A stretch of 64,000 bases of DNA, taken from positions 1 to 64,000 of the forward strand of contig JACQUW010000155.1 of NCBI GenBank assembly GCA_016210115.1, in the 5' to 3' direction. Source of the DNA: Deltaproteobacteria bacterium. GTDB taxonomy: Bacteria; Desulfobacterota; Binatia; UBA9968. Under the pieces are notes generated by a model. The model saw only the letters and a program-made list of their open reading frames with translations. It was not told the DNA's origin and did no database searches. This document shows, piece after piece, positions 46,060 through 54,643 of the stretch (position 1 is the first letter of the stretch; each line of letters opens with the position of its first letter). The translations under genes were made by a program, and so were the position numbers.

Positions 46060-46077
46060 GACTCGAAGCAACCGTTC

Positions 46078-46141
46078 GCCTAACAAACGGGTGGAGACGG
46101 GCGCGGTAAACAATCGCGCCGCTCACGCTTGGACGTTAGAT
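46078..46141 (+). mobile_element. Candidate integron attC recombination site
   Basis: The stretch begins GCCTAAC, which fits the attC left core RYYYAAC, and ends 64 bases later with GTTAGAT, which fits the right core GTTRRRY. Between them GGCGCG (46100-46105) and CGCGCC (46115-46120) can form the central stem, and the flanking arms pair imperfectly with extra bases, the usual attC layout. It lies 18 bases after one gene's stop, and the next gene's ATG overlaps the right core, as is typical for gene cassettes. No integrase gene or second clear attC is in the window. Confidence 0.6.
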
Positions 46142-46160
46142 GCAACGAGTTGCAATTCCG

Positions 46161-46805
46161 ATGAAGACAATCTATCGACTCGACCTCTCAGCCCAAAAGC
46201 GTAAGTTGACCGCGCAAGTGAATGCCGCGATGGGAGCGGATCGTGCCGACGGCTACGTTATCTGGGACGATCAGAACTACCCAGATCACCCCAACCCTCT
46301 CTATCGAAAGAAGGCCTATCACATAAACGTGGCGTGCGGTGGAGTGGAAGAAGTCAGCCCCAACCACATTCTGAACCTGATGGAGCAACCGGACTGTAAA
46401 CACCTCATCTGGATCTCGCGTGACATCGGGGAGGCAGAGCCTATTCGTACGGTCTGGGTATATGCTCACGAGATGACGCATCTTGTGCAGGATCTAGACG
46501 TTCCGCTCCTTTCAAGCCTGACGAACTTTCTCAGGCTGGCTTATCCCCGAGTTGAACCTCCTAAACGTCAGATAGATATTCCAGGTGAGTTCGATGCAGA
46601 ACTTACCGCCAGGGAGCTTGTTGTTAAGTTGTTTGGCCGCAACGAGTACCAGGCGTACGTCAACCGGCAGGTTCAGGAGTGTACGGAAGGAGGGGTGTAT
46701 TTTCGGCGTTTCGAGGCTGTGCGGTTTCTTCCTTCTGTTCCTCGGATTCGTCGCTCAAGCGGTTGCGGTCGTCATCTATGTTTCGTCCGCCCAATCAATG
46801 GTTAA
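46161..46805 (+). CDS. HEXXH-motif putative metalloprotein
   Basis: About 214 residues (an upstream in-frame ATG at 46140, overlapping the attC core, would add seven). The zinc-protease signature VWVYAHEMTHLVQDL is present (His103, Glu104, His107), and a downstream glutamate in FDAELTAREL (Glu147) could be the third ligand, as in gluzincins. There is no signal peptide, so it is probably a cytosolic peptidase-like protein. The last 35 residues are Arg- and Cys-rich and may be out of the ancestral frame; the +2 frame there encodes a hydrophobic helix. Family not recognised. Confidence 0.6.
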   Translation: MKTIYRLDLSAQKRKLTAQVNAAMGADRADGYVIWDDQNYPDHPNPLYRKKAYHINVACGGVEEVSPNHILNLMEQPDCKHLIWISRDIGEAEPIRTVWVYAHEMTHLVQDLDVPLLSSLTNFLRLAYPRVEPPKRQIDIPGEFDAELTARELVVKLFGRNEYQAYVNRQVQECTEGGVYFRRFEAVRFLPSVPRIRRSSGCGRHLCFVRPING

Positions 46806-46835
46806 GTAGCTTTCCACGAAGAAAGGAGAGTCGCT

Positions 46836-47327
46836 ATGGCGGTAATTATCGGAATTCTGGCGCAGCTGAGCCTCACGCTGTTCGGGATTACGAGCACGGC
46901 CCGTTCGGAGGTAATCCATGCTGCCGAGACAGGGCGCGGCGAGTACGAAAGGGGCGTGTTTACCCCGGGCAAGCCCGAGTTTCGCTACCGCTTCGATGTC
47001 GATACGAAAACAGGCAAAGCAAAATTGACCGAGCTTATTCGCCTAAAAAACAATGAGATTATCCAACTGGCAGTAGATTACGTCATTATCGCTGCAGAAG
47101 ACGGCACAGATTTGAGCAGCCTCCTCACAAGTCCCACTAGGAGAAAGCAAAAAATTCTCACGCTTGTTGGTAAGCCTGGTTCTCTGGCGACAGAAATAAT
47201 TCTGCTTGGAGAGGATTTCTTTGAGTATTGTAAGGCTACCTCAGGAAGATTCTATCTAGCGACCGGTACTGTGAGACGGGCCGTATCAGTTGAAGAGGAT
47301 ACCTCTCGACAATTCCAGCAACGGTAA
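46836..47327 (+). CDS. Hypothetical protein with possible N-terminal signal, 163 residues
   Basis: The first 24 residues (MAVIIGILAQLSLTLFGITS) form a hydrophobic segment that could be a signal or anchor. The rest is beta-rich (YRFDVDTKTGKAKLTELIRL, EIIQLAVDYVIIAAEDG) with no domain I recognise. AAAGGAG precedes the ATG at normal spacing. It belongs to the accessory patch. Confidence 0.5.
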   Translation: MAVIIGILAQLSLTLFGITSTARSEVIHAAETGRGEYERGVFTPGKPEFRYRFDVDTKTGKAKLTELIRLKNNEIIQLAVDYVIIAAEDGTDLSSLLTSPTRRKQKILTLVGKPGSLATEIILLGEDFFEYCKATSGRFYLATGTVRRAVSVEEDTSRQFQQR

Positions 47328-47594
47328 ACGAAAGAGGGTCTGAGACTCCCGCTACCCCTCCTACCGGCTTGCGGTAGTTTATCCCAGCCCTTGAGTCGTA
47401 CAGGAAAACCCCCAACAACTCTCGCTGTGGGTCTCTTCCCACAAGGGAGCCAGTCATCCGTTTCACTGTCGTTGGCTTTTCCCTTTACAACATCTATCCC
47501 TGATGCCTATGAGCAAAGAGATTTAGACAGCCGAATACCGCTTGTGGTATAAGCGCTATGCACTAAATCAACACGACACGCCTCGGAACCGGCC

Positions 47595-48005
47595 ATGGGT
47601 CGTAGCGGAAGGAAAGAGCCACTGCGGGAGGTGAGTTTTGACGTGCCGACCATCATGCGCGAAGTGGACTACATCGTGGGCCGCACCTTGGAACAGGACT
47701 CCCGTGTCGTGACGTTTGGACCTCTGGTTTTTTTCTCTACCCAAACAGGAGATGCCTGGGTGCTGGACCCTGCCGACAGCTTTGGGACTTGTCTTGCCCG
47801 GGGCGGTTCACGCTTGCCCTTTCGGGTGAAGGACCAACGTGACCGTGTGGAGCTTCAGTGGGGCGGCGCGTATTTCATTGAAAGAAACAGCTTCAACTTC
47901 GTGGACCACAAATCGGGGCGGATTACCACGGTCGATGGTTACCCGGTCCGAGAGATAGCTCGCGCCGCCTCCAGGGTTACGGGGGCCCCAAAAGTCGATC
48001 TATAG
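47595..48005 (+). CDS. Hypothetical protein, 136 residues
   Basis: A soluble protein (REVSFDVPTIMREVDYIVGR, VVTFGPLVFFSTQTGDAWVL, VELQWGGAYFIERNSFNFVD) resembling small alpha/beta proteins found singly in accessory regions. No motif points to a function. The 47328-47594 gap before it has no gene. It is followed by a dispersed hairpin repeat. Confidence 0.55.
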   Translation: MGRSGRKEPLREVSFDVPTIMREVDYIVGRTLEQDSRVVTFGPLVFFSTQTGDAWVLDPADSFGTCLARGGSRLPFRVKDQRDRVELQWGGAYFIERNSFNFVDHKSGRITTVDGYPVREIARAASRVTGAPKVDL

Positions 48006-48043
48006 TGACGGTTATAAATAGGTTTACATACCCCTCACCCTAG

Positions 48044-48076
48044 CCCTCTCCCGCAAGGACCCGCAAGGGGAGAGGG
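48044..48076. repeat. CCCTCTCCC/GGGAGAGGG dispersed hairpin
   Basis: CCCTCTCCC and GGGAGAGGG flank a short loop containing two GCAAGG units. This is part of a widespread intergenic repeat beginning CCCCTCACCCTAGCCCTCTC. It probably arose by repeat spread and has no known coding role. Confidence 0.65.
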
Positions 48077-48219
48077 AACCTAAGAAATCTCCCCGCCCTT
48101 GACGAGAGAGGATTGGTGAGAGCGATTTATGTCAACATATTTATTCCTTTCACTATAATATTCGGTGCCCCGGCGCCGTTTCCGAGAGTGCCTTTGGTGC
48201 CGTAACTTTTCGGCGGCTG

Positions 48220-48553
48220 ATGAGCCTGAACGTTAAGGCTGTAGAAAAGCACAGCTTTACACTCCCCCTAGGAGCAGTTAAATTTGCGCCTGGCAGCTTA
48301 GTCCAACCTGCCGGAGACGAAGCTGGATGTTATCTCAAGGTGTGGCGAGCCTGATTTAAAGGAAGTTGCCTCCGCTGATTCATTTGGCCAAACCGAAAGA
48401 TCAACGTTCAGAGCAACCACTTTGCTTGTAGAGGTCTGGCACTACAACTGCGGCGAGGGCAGGTTCAATAAGAGTCTATTTTTCGAGGGCGGCACGCTCG
48501 CATTGGTGAAAAATACCGGCAATTATGGAAACGGCCCAGAGAGATGTAACTAA
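48220..48553 (+). pseudogene. Frameshifted DUF2845-like gene
   Basis: Two frames together give a DUF2845 protein. The first frame reads KFAPGSLVQPAGD; the second takes over near 48302-48320 and reads KLDVISRCGEPDLKEVAS, then LLVEVWHYNCGEGRFNKSLF and FEGGTLALVKNTGNYGNGPE before a stop at 48551-48553. The C-G-E-P and W-x-Y-N-C-G-E-G patterns and the final Y-G are the hallmarks of this small periplasmic family. The frameshift between the halves and the lack of a normal signal peptide indicate a broken gene. It ends 30 bases before the MetE-like gene. Confidence 0.6.
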
Positions 48554-48583
48554 GCGGGCAAGACCGCAGGAGTGAAATATCAA

Positions 48584-49768
48584 ATGTCGTCCCCTGAATC
48601 AAAAACCTACAAGAACCTCCGCATCGATCACGTCGGAAGCTTGGTCCGGCCCGCAGGACTGCGAGAGGCTTTCGCAAAGTGCGATACGGGATTGACACTG
48701 GAAGCGGAGCTGCGCGAGGCTCAGGATCAAGCGATCCGCCGCGTCGTGGCCGAGCAGGAGCGGCACGGCCTGCTCGCTGTCAACGACGGCGAATTTCGAC
48801 GGCGCAATTTCCAGGAGAGCTTTTCCGCGTCGGTAAGCGGTTTTGATGAGCCGAAAGACGCCCGGCTTTATTATCACCGGCGGCAAAAACCGACGGATCC
48901 GATGCAACGCAACGAGCAGGATTTCGATGCGCCGGGGCCAGCCATCCTGACGCGCCGGCCGGTCGTCGCGCGTCTTCAGTTGGTGCGAAATGAGCCCCTC
49001 GAAGAAGTGATGTTTGTCCAGAGCATTGCCACGCGGCCGGTCAAAGTGACGCTCATCGGTCCAGATCGGATTTCGCAGCGTTTCGCCTGGGAGAGATCGC
49101 GGCCTATTTACGCCGATCTCGATGAATTTGTCGACGACGTGGTCGCCATAGAGCGTCGAATCATCAGCGAGCTGATTCAGGCCGGCTGCCGCTACATTCA
49201 GATCGATGCTCCGAGTTATACCGCTTACGTGGACCAGGTCTCTTTGGAGCGGATGCGCGCCCGGGGTGAGGATCCCACAAAAAATCTGGCACGTGCCATT
49301 AAAGCGGATAATGCCGTCATCGCGGGATTTTCCGGCGTGACCTTTGGGATTCACATATGCCGGGGCAATGCGCGCACCGTGGATCCCACGACGGGAAAAC
49401 TCATGCCTCAGTGGAAACGGGAAGGAAGCTATGAAGCGATCGCCGAGCGCCTGTTTCAGACTCTTAACCACGACCGTTTTCTCCTGGAATACGATAGCCC
49501 GCGCGCCGGCGGTTTTGAGCCCCTGCGCTTCGTGCCGAAGGACAAGTTCGTCGCGCTCGGGCTAATAACCACAAAGGAGTCCAGGCTGGAGACGGTGGAT
49601 GAGCTTAAACGGCGGATCGATGAAGCCTCACGTTACCTCTCAACGGATCAGATCGGAATCAGCCCGCAGCGCGGTTTCGGAGGGCTGGCAAACAATAGCA
49701 TGAGCGAAGATGAACAGTGGCGCAAGATCGACCGTATGGCGGAGGCCGCAGATCATATCTGGCGATAG
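48584..49768 (+). CDS. MetE C-terminal-domain-like protein with a changed zinc ligand
   Basis: A 394-residue barrel related to cobalamin-independent methionine synthase (MetE), catalytic domain only. MetE holds zinc with His, Cys, Glu and a second Cys. Here His257 and Cys259 (GIHICRGN) and Glu302 (LEYDSPRAGG) are kept, but the last ligand position reads SPQRGFGG, with Arg363 where S-x-Q-C-G-F is usual. It therefore probably does not work as a normal methionine synthase; stand-alone homologues of this kind are common in bacteria with unproven methyl-transfer or related roles. ATG 48584 was chosen; a GTG at 48572 is in frame. Confidence 0.8.
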   Translation: MSSPESKTYKNLRIDHVGSLVRPAGLREAFAKCDTGLTLEAELREAQDQAIRRVVAEQERHGLLAVNDGEFRRRNFQESFSASVSGFDEPKDARLYYHRRQKPTDPMQRNEQDFDAPGPAILTRRPVVARLQLVRNEPLEEVMFVQSIATRPVKVTLIGPDRISQRFAWERSRPIYADLDEFVDDVVAIERRIISELIQAGCRYIQIDAPSYTAYVDQVSLERMRARGEDPTKNLARAIKADNAVIAGFSGVTFGIHICRGNARTVDPTTGKLMPQWKREGSYEAIAERLFQTLNHDRFLLEYDSPRAGGFEPLRFVPKDKFVALGLITTKESRLETVDELKRRIDEASRYLSTDQIGISPQRGFGGLANNSMSEDEQWRKIDRMAEAADHIWR

Positions 49769-49844
49769 AGCGGGATGCTTCTCGGGTTGCGCGGCACGAG
49801 AGCGCTCAGCGCGCGCTGAAACGAGTGCCGCCGGCGCGATAAAT

Positions 49845-50846
49845 TCATCGTCCTGTAGCCTTTAGAAACCCGGCAAAAAAACCCTCCTTTTCCAGCTCGT
49901 TGATGACGCTCTCATCAAAATACTGTTCGGGATCGGCGCTCGCTGCTGCCTTGAGGCTTCGCTGGGGAATGAGAGAAAGAGCGTTGCGTAAGCCTTCGCG
50001 GTCGAGGCGCGGAGGAAAGGAAAATTTCGTCGCAAAATAGTTGCAGGTCTCCTCGACGACTTTGGTGTCCGTCTGCCTCAGCCTCTTTGCATAAACTTTC
50101 ATAGCTTTGTCTTTGTTTGTTCTCAGCTCATAAATACCCTCCGTGTAGGCCCGCATAAATCGCTTAACCGTCTCCCGGTTTTTTTGCAAAAAGGAGCGCC
50201 GCGTCCCGATGATGATTTGCGGGAATGCAGCTTTCATCTCGCCTAAATGAGCCAGCGTGCTCATCCCCAATTCCGCCGCCTTAAGCGTTTCTGGAGGCGA
50301 AAGGATCGTTGCATCGAGCGCGCCGTTTGCTACAGCAACGAGCCGAACAGCCGCCTCACCGGCAGGCATGAGCGTAACCGATTGGCGCGGGATGCCCCAT
50401 TCTTTCAACGCGAGGACGACCGCCAATTCATTGCTGCCGCCAAAATTCACGATGCCTATCTTCTTTCCTTGTAGATCAGAAGGTTTGCGGATCTCCTTCT
50501 GCGCGACGATACTATAAGGGAATTTATTGAGAGCGGTAGCCACCATGACAACGTCCGCGCCTCCCACGACCGCGGAAATCACGGCAGGGGCTCCTCCCTG
50601 CTGAAAGTGGATAGCCCCCGACAGTAGAGCCTGGATGCTGCGGGAACCGCCGGGTATCATCAGAACCTCCGCATTGAGGCCATGCTTCTCAAAGAGTTCG
50701 AGATCCTTAGCTGCCCAGATCGGCGCTTGGAAGCCTCCGAAGCCAGCATAGCTGATCATAATTTGCTCCTGCGCCAGTGCCTCCCCGTAAAGCGCGCTGA
50801 AGGCTAAAAGCGTCGCAAGAATAAATTGTGAACATGTCCTCGACAC
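49845..50846 (-). CDS. NMT1-type ABC solute-binding protein
   Basis: A 333-residue exported SBP with a signal peptide (1-25, ending ALAQ). It shows QIMISYAGFGGFQAPIWAAK, GLNAEVLMIPGGSRSIQALL and DLQGKKIGIVNFGGSNELAV, the NMT1 ligand-loop segment. The C-terminus has YFDESVINELEKEGFFAG, common in this subgroup. It follows another SBP-like gene on the same strand; no ABC membrane or ATPase gene is near. Confidence 0.87.
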   Translation of the reverse strand: MSRTCSQFILATLLAFSALYGEALAQEQIMISYAGFGGFQAPIWAAKDLELFEKHGLNAEVLMIPGGSRSIQALLSGAIHFQQGGAPAVISAVVGGADVVMVATALNKFPYSIVAQKEIRKPSDLQGKKIGIVNFGGSNELAVVLALKEWGIPRQSVTLMPAGEAAVRLVAVANGALDATILSPPETLKAAELGMSTLAHLGEMKAAFPQIIIGTRRSFLQKNRETVKRFMRAYTEGIYELRTNKDKAMKVYAKRLRQTDTKVVEETCNYFATKFSFPPRLDREGLRNALSLIPQRSLKAAASADPEQYFDESVINELEKEGFFAGFLKATGR

Positions 50847-50883
50847 CTGTCACGCTCCTTTCTTAAGGCAGCTGTTGTCGTTG

Positions 50884-51843
50884 TTAGCTGATTTCGCCCA
50901 GCGGCCGCCCTTTGAATTGGAACAGCTCCTCCGGTGATATGCGCCGGCTGACGATTCCCTGATTGAACGCATAGGCAATCAGAGCCTTGAGCTCCTTACG
51001 GTTTGCCTCCACACCGGCCGGCCAGGGATAAGGCCCCAACGACTTTTCCTGCTCTGACCAACTCAGTGCCGGCCAGAGGACGCTTTTTCCGTTCGTCGAG
51101 CGCCGCCGTTCCAAAAATCCATCCAACGCCGCCTGAACCGCATGCGAAATCAGTTTTCCGATTCCTGGATGCGCTCCGAGCAAGTCATTCTTGATAACCA
51201 TCACGTGCATAATCGGAAACAGACCCGTCCGAGCGCGATACTCCTGCTCGACCGTAACGTAGTCGGCGAAAAGCCTGCGGACGCCCTGAATCTCGTCGGG
51301 TAAAAGCTCAGGCGGCCTCGGCAACATCATCGCCGCAATCTCGCCCGTTGCCAGCATCTGATCCAGAGATTGTCCCTCAGGTTTTCGGCTGAAGCGCGCC
51401 CATACTGGCCCGTGCTTTTCTTCCTGGATTTCTCGCACCCATTCGATCGATGTCAACTCCAGACTGTACTCCTGCTGGAGAAGCCCCCGCTGCCATACCC
51501 CCGCCGTGTTGACCCAACTCTGGATGCCGATCCGTTTACCCGCAAGCTGCTTCGGCTCGTCGACTCCAGATTTTTTTGAGACCCAAATGTCACGGTGTCT
51601 AAACACCCGGTGAGGAAAAATCGGGATCGCGGTGAACGGCAGGCCCTGCTCAAAACCATGGAGATAGTCGACGAGGGAATACTCACAGATATCATAGGCC
51701 AAGGATTGCGCCATCGTCCTGTGCCGTTGCCGGGGATGGACCCGTTGAATCTCGATCTCCAGCCCGTCAAAACTGGCAGTGCCTTCCTCAAGGAGCGCCA
51801 ATTCCGGCGCATCGCACGCCATCACGAGTTGATTTGAAGCCAT
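50884..51843 (-). CDS. Periplasmic-binding-fold protein, 4,5-dihydroxyphthalate decarboxylase-like
   Basis: A 319-residue protein of the PBP2-like group that includes Pht5-type 4,5-dihydroxyphthalate decarboxylases. Typical segments are FPHRVFRHRDIWVSKKSGVD, ELTSIEWVREIQEEK and LFPIMHVMVIKNDLL. It has no signal peptide, which fits an enzyme or cytosolic binding protein better than a periplasmic SBP. It is directly upstream of an NMT1-type SBP gene on the same strand, and divergent from hyuA. The reaction is not proven by sequence. Confidence 0.75.
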   Translation of the reverse strand: MASNQLVMACDAPELALLEEGTASFDGLEIEIQRVHPRQRHRTMAQSLAYDICEYSLVDYLHGFEQGLPFTAIPIFPHRVFRHRDIWVSKKSGVDEPKQLAGKRIGIQSWVNTAGVWQRGLLQQEYSLELTSIEWVREIQEEKHGPVWARFSRKPEGQSLDQMLATGEIAAMMLPRPPELLPDEIQGVRRLFADYVTVEQEYRARTGLFPIMHVMVIKNDLLGAHPGIGKLISHAVQAALDGFLERRRSTNGKSVLWPALSWSEQEKSLGPYPWPAGVEANRKELKALIAYAFNQGIVSRRISPEELFQFKGRPLGEIS

Positions 51844-52312
51844 TTCTCCTCCTTCGTTCTCTCTCTCTGAGCCGGTTGTGAATTATCGCAAAGCGGGGGC
51901 AATGTCCATCTCGCACCTCGAATTTGGCAGTTTGACAGAATAACGGGCCATCGGATACGGTGAATGCCACCCAAAGCACAAGCACCGTTGGATTGTCGAA
52001 CGACTTTCGGAGGAATATCGATGAATTTTTCTTTCTCCCGAACCAATGAAAGCCGTGACCGAAGGGGCAGACCTGTAGGCCGCAGACGCAGGACCGTGCA
52101 GATCCAGGGAGCCATAGATCGGGCAATAATCGAGTCGGAGCCTCGAGGTATGGACCCATCGGCTGCGGCCGGAAGGCCTGCCCCTGAGCGAACTCCCCCA
52201 CCACCTCATGATGCCCTTTCCGGAGAAAAACCTGGGTTCCCGCGTTCGCGGGAACGACGGGGGTAGAGAGCTGCGTTTTGAAACACCGAAGGGTACTTTC
52301 GGGAGAATAGTC
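51844..52312. repeat. Repeat-rich region upstream of hyuA
   Basis: About 470 bases. It contains a copy of CTTTCGGAGGAATAT (near 52009-52024), a degenerate member (52154-52200) of the GGCCGCGGCC-type repeat also found at 54585 and 59672, and the hairpin TTCCCGCGTTCGCGGGAA (52238-52255). The long open frames crossing it on both strands are low-complexity and Arg/Pro-rich, so I do not call genes. Confidence 0.55.
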
Positions 52313-54379
52313 ATGTATCGCGTTTGCGTGGATGTGGGCGGAACGTTCACCGACGGTCTCGTGTTGGACGAGATGGGAGAGCTCAGGCAATTCAAGTCGG
52401 CAACCACGCCGCAGGATCCCTCCCTGGGATTTCTCGCCTGCCTGGAAAAAGCAGCCGGATATTATCACCGTTCGCTCGCGAGCTTTCTTGCTGACGTGGA
52501 CCTTCTCATTCACGGGACAACCCTCGCCACCAACACTTTGATCAACGAAAACGGCGCTAAAACAGGTCTGATCACGACGGAGGGATTCCGCGACATCATC
52601 GAGATTCGCAGGGGGTACAAGAACATCCGCGCTTCGATGTATAACGTCTTCGTTCCTCCCTATAAGCCGCTGGTGCCGCGGCGCCATCGACTCGAAGTCC
52701 GGGAGCGCGTTTTGGACTCGGGAGAGAGGTTGACGGCCCTCATCGAAGAAGACGTGCGGGCGGCAACATCGAAGCTCAAGGAAGCGGGAATGGAGTCCCT
52801 GGCCATCTGCTTTCTCCATTCGTATGTCAATCCTGAGCACGAGCGGCGGGCTGCCGGAATTGCGAGAACTCTTTTCGACGGCGGCTATGTGACGTCATCC
52901 CATGAGATCCTCCCTGTCTGGAGGGAGTTCGAGCGATTCTCCACGACAGTCGTCTCCGCTTACGTGGGTCCCGTCGTGGAGCGATATTTGAGGGCTCTGG
53001 TCAACCGGCTGCAAGAGTCGGGCTTTAAGAAAAATCTCTTGCTGATGCTCTCCAGCGGGCTTGTCGAAACAGTGGAGCACTGCAGCCCGCGCGCCGTCTT
53101 GCTGATCGGTTCGGGGCCCGCCGCCGCTCCCGCCGGAGCCGCCTATCTCGGCCGGTCTGTAGGCCACCAAAATCTCCTGTCCATCGATATGGGCGGCACC
53201 TCGCTGGATGTGTGCCTGATCCGCAACGGCGAGATCCCCACGAGCACGGAGAACTGGGTCGGCGAGGAGCGAGTGGCCACGAAGATGGTGGACATCCATT
53301 CTGCGGGGGCAGGCGGCGGTTCGATTGCCTGGATCGATTCTCTCGGTCTTCTGCGAGTCGGTCCCCATTCCGCCGGGGCGGAACCCGGTCCCGCCTGCTA
53401 CGCCAAAGGCGGCAAAGATCCGACCGTCACGGACGCCGACCTCCTCCTCGGCTACGTGCCCGCTGACTATTTTCTCGGCGGCGAGATTGAGCTTTCTTCC
53501 CAAAGCGCGGAAGAAGCCATGAAAAAAGTAGCTGAGCCCTTGGGCATGACAACCACACAGGCGGCGCAGGCCATTTTTACGGCTGTCAACTCCTTTATGG
53601 CCGATCAGATCACCGAAGTCTCAACCAAGCGGGGCTATGATGTCCGCGACTTTGCTCTCGTGGTCGGAGGAGGCGCCGGCCCGGTGCACGCCGCCGCCAT
53701 TGCCGACCTCCTGGGTATTCCGTCGGTCGTCATTCCGTCAGTCGCCGCCACCTATTCAGCCTTCGGAATGTTCGCCATGGACGTCGGGCGAAACTACGCC
53801 CGTTCTTACATCTGCGGCGCAAAAAATATCGATATAGAAAAAGTGAACCGGCTTTACCGGGAAATGGAAGCCGAAGCGTTGGAAGGATTCCGATTCAGTG
53901 GCATTGCCGCAGAGCAGGTGATTTTTTCCCGCACCGCCGAAATGCGCTATGGCGGACAGTTCCACGAAGTTGAGGTCGAGCTCAGTGGCGCCACTTTTAC
54001 CGCGGGGGAGCTTGAAACCACACTGGCCGAATTTCACAAACAGCACGAAAAACTCTACACGTTCAATATGCCCTGGAAGTCTGTCGAGTTCCTCACCTTC
54101 AGACTCCGGGCTTCGGCAGCCAGGGCTCCTTTTCACTTGCGCCAGATCGACCCGGCGGGGCCGGACAGCGCGGTCGCGCTCAAAAGACACCGGCCCTGCT
54201 GGTTCGAAGGACATGAGGTGGACACGCCCGTGTACGATGGCAGCCGGCTTCGTGCAGGCTGCCGGTTCGAGGGCCCGGCTATCATCGAAGAAGTCACGAC
54301 CACGGTCCTCGTGCCTCGGAGTTTTCGCTGCACCGTAGACCAGTGGAAAAATTACCTTCTGACCCGCGTGGAGGAATAA
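52313..54379 (+). CDS. hyuA: Hydantoinase/oxoprolinase subunit A (HyuA family)
   Basis: A 688-residue protein with the ATP-binding start YRVCVDVGGTFTDGLVLDEM and the HGTTLATNTLINENGAKTGL segment of the family, followed by IDMGGTSLDVCLI and AGAGGGSIAWID for the second nucleotide-binding part, and GGGAGPVHAAAIA. HyuA pairs with HyuB in ATP-dependent ring opening of hydantoins or 5-oxoproline, and related pairs carboxylate acetone or acetophenone. The start with GGGAG was preferred over ATG 52208, which lies in repeats. Cytosolic. Confidence 0.9.
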   Translation: MYRVCVDVGGTFTDGLVLDEMGELRQFKSATTPQDPSLGFLACLEKAAGYYHRSLASFLADVDLLIHGTTLATNTLINENGAKTGLITTEGFRDIIEIRRGYKNIRASMYNVFVPPYKPLVPRRHRLEVRERVLDSGERLTALIEEDVRAATSKLKEAGMESLAICFLHSYVNPEHERRAAGIARTLFDGGYVTSSHEILPVWREFERFSTTVVSAYVGPVVERYLRALVNRLQESGFKKNLLLMLSSGLVETVEHCSPRAVLLIGSGPAAAPAGAAYLGRSVGHQNLLSIDMGGTSLDVCLIRNGEIPTSTENWVGEERVATKMVDIHSAGAGGGSIAWIDSLGLLRVGPHSAGAEPGPACYAKGGKDPTVTDADLLLGYVPADYFLGGEIELSSQSAEEAMKKVAEPLGMTTTQAAQAIFTAVNSFMADQITEVSTKRGYDVRDFALVVGGGAGPVHAAAIADLLGIPSVVIPSVAATYSAFGMFAMDVGRNYARSYICGAKNIDIEKVNRLYREMEAEALEGFRFSGIAAEQVIFSRTAEMRYGGQFHEVEVELSGATFTAGELETTLAEFHKQHEKLYTFNMPWKSVEFLTFRLRASAARAPFHLRQIDPAGPDSAVALKRHRPCWFEGHEVDTPVYDGSRLRAGCRFEGPAIIEEVTTTVLVPRSFRCTVDQWKNYLLTRVEE

Positions 54380-54472
54380 CCATGATTCGCCTGGCATCAC
54401 CCTGCAGGATGGAAGCCTCCGCCCGCTCTCCGAGCCCGCGCAATGGGTCAGTGTTTATTCCAACCGCTGGTA

Positions 54473-54494
54473 ACCTGCCTGCCGGCAGGCAGGT
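54473..54494. repeat. Perfect 22-base palindrome between hyuA and hyuB
   Basis: ACCTGCCTGCC is followed at once by its exact complement GGCAGGCAGGT. Palindromes of this form are common dispersed repeats in uncultured bacteria. It sits in an unusual 264-base gap between two genes that normally touch. Confidence 0.8.
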
Positions 54495-54584
54495 CGGATG
54501 TGCAGGCTCTCCGAATGGGCAGCAGCTTTCACCTCTCAGATTTCAAATTTGCGATTTGAGATTTGCAATCTGCTATCCCGTAGG

Positions 54585-54640
54585 GCTTGGCCGCGGCCCG
54601 GAACCTTGCGCCCGGAGGCTGCGCGGCTTTCGGAGGAATG
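54585..54640. repeat. GGCCGCGGCC-type interspersed repeat carrying a ribosome site
   Basis: The unit has the order GGCCGCGGCCCG, AACCTTGCGCCCGGAGGCT and CTTTCGGAGGAATG. The same order occurs at 59672-59722 (GGCCGCGGCCCG, AGCCTTTCGCCCCGAGGCT, CTTTCGGGGGAATG) and more weakly at 52154. At this copy the GGAGG in the tail serves as the Shine-Dalgarno site of the downstream hyuB gene. Confidence 0.65.
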
Positions 54641-54643
54641 TTC

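Noticed and set aside
46585-46809. Frame with a hydrophobic helix overlapping the end of the HEXXH gene
   Set aside because: No start codon with a ribosome site near the helix. It may be the remains of another gene but cannot be called.
47236-47466. 76-codon minus-strand frame in the accessory patch
   Set aside because: It overlaps a better-supported plus-strand gene and shows no domain.
51788-52840. 350-codon minus-strand frame
   Set aside because: It crosses intergenic repeats and runs antisense to hyuA; low-complexity product.
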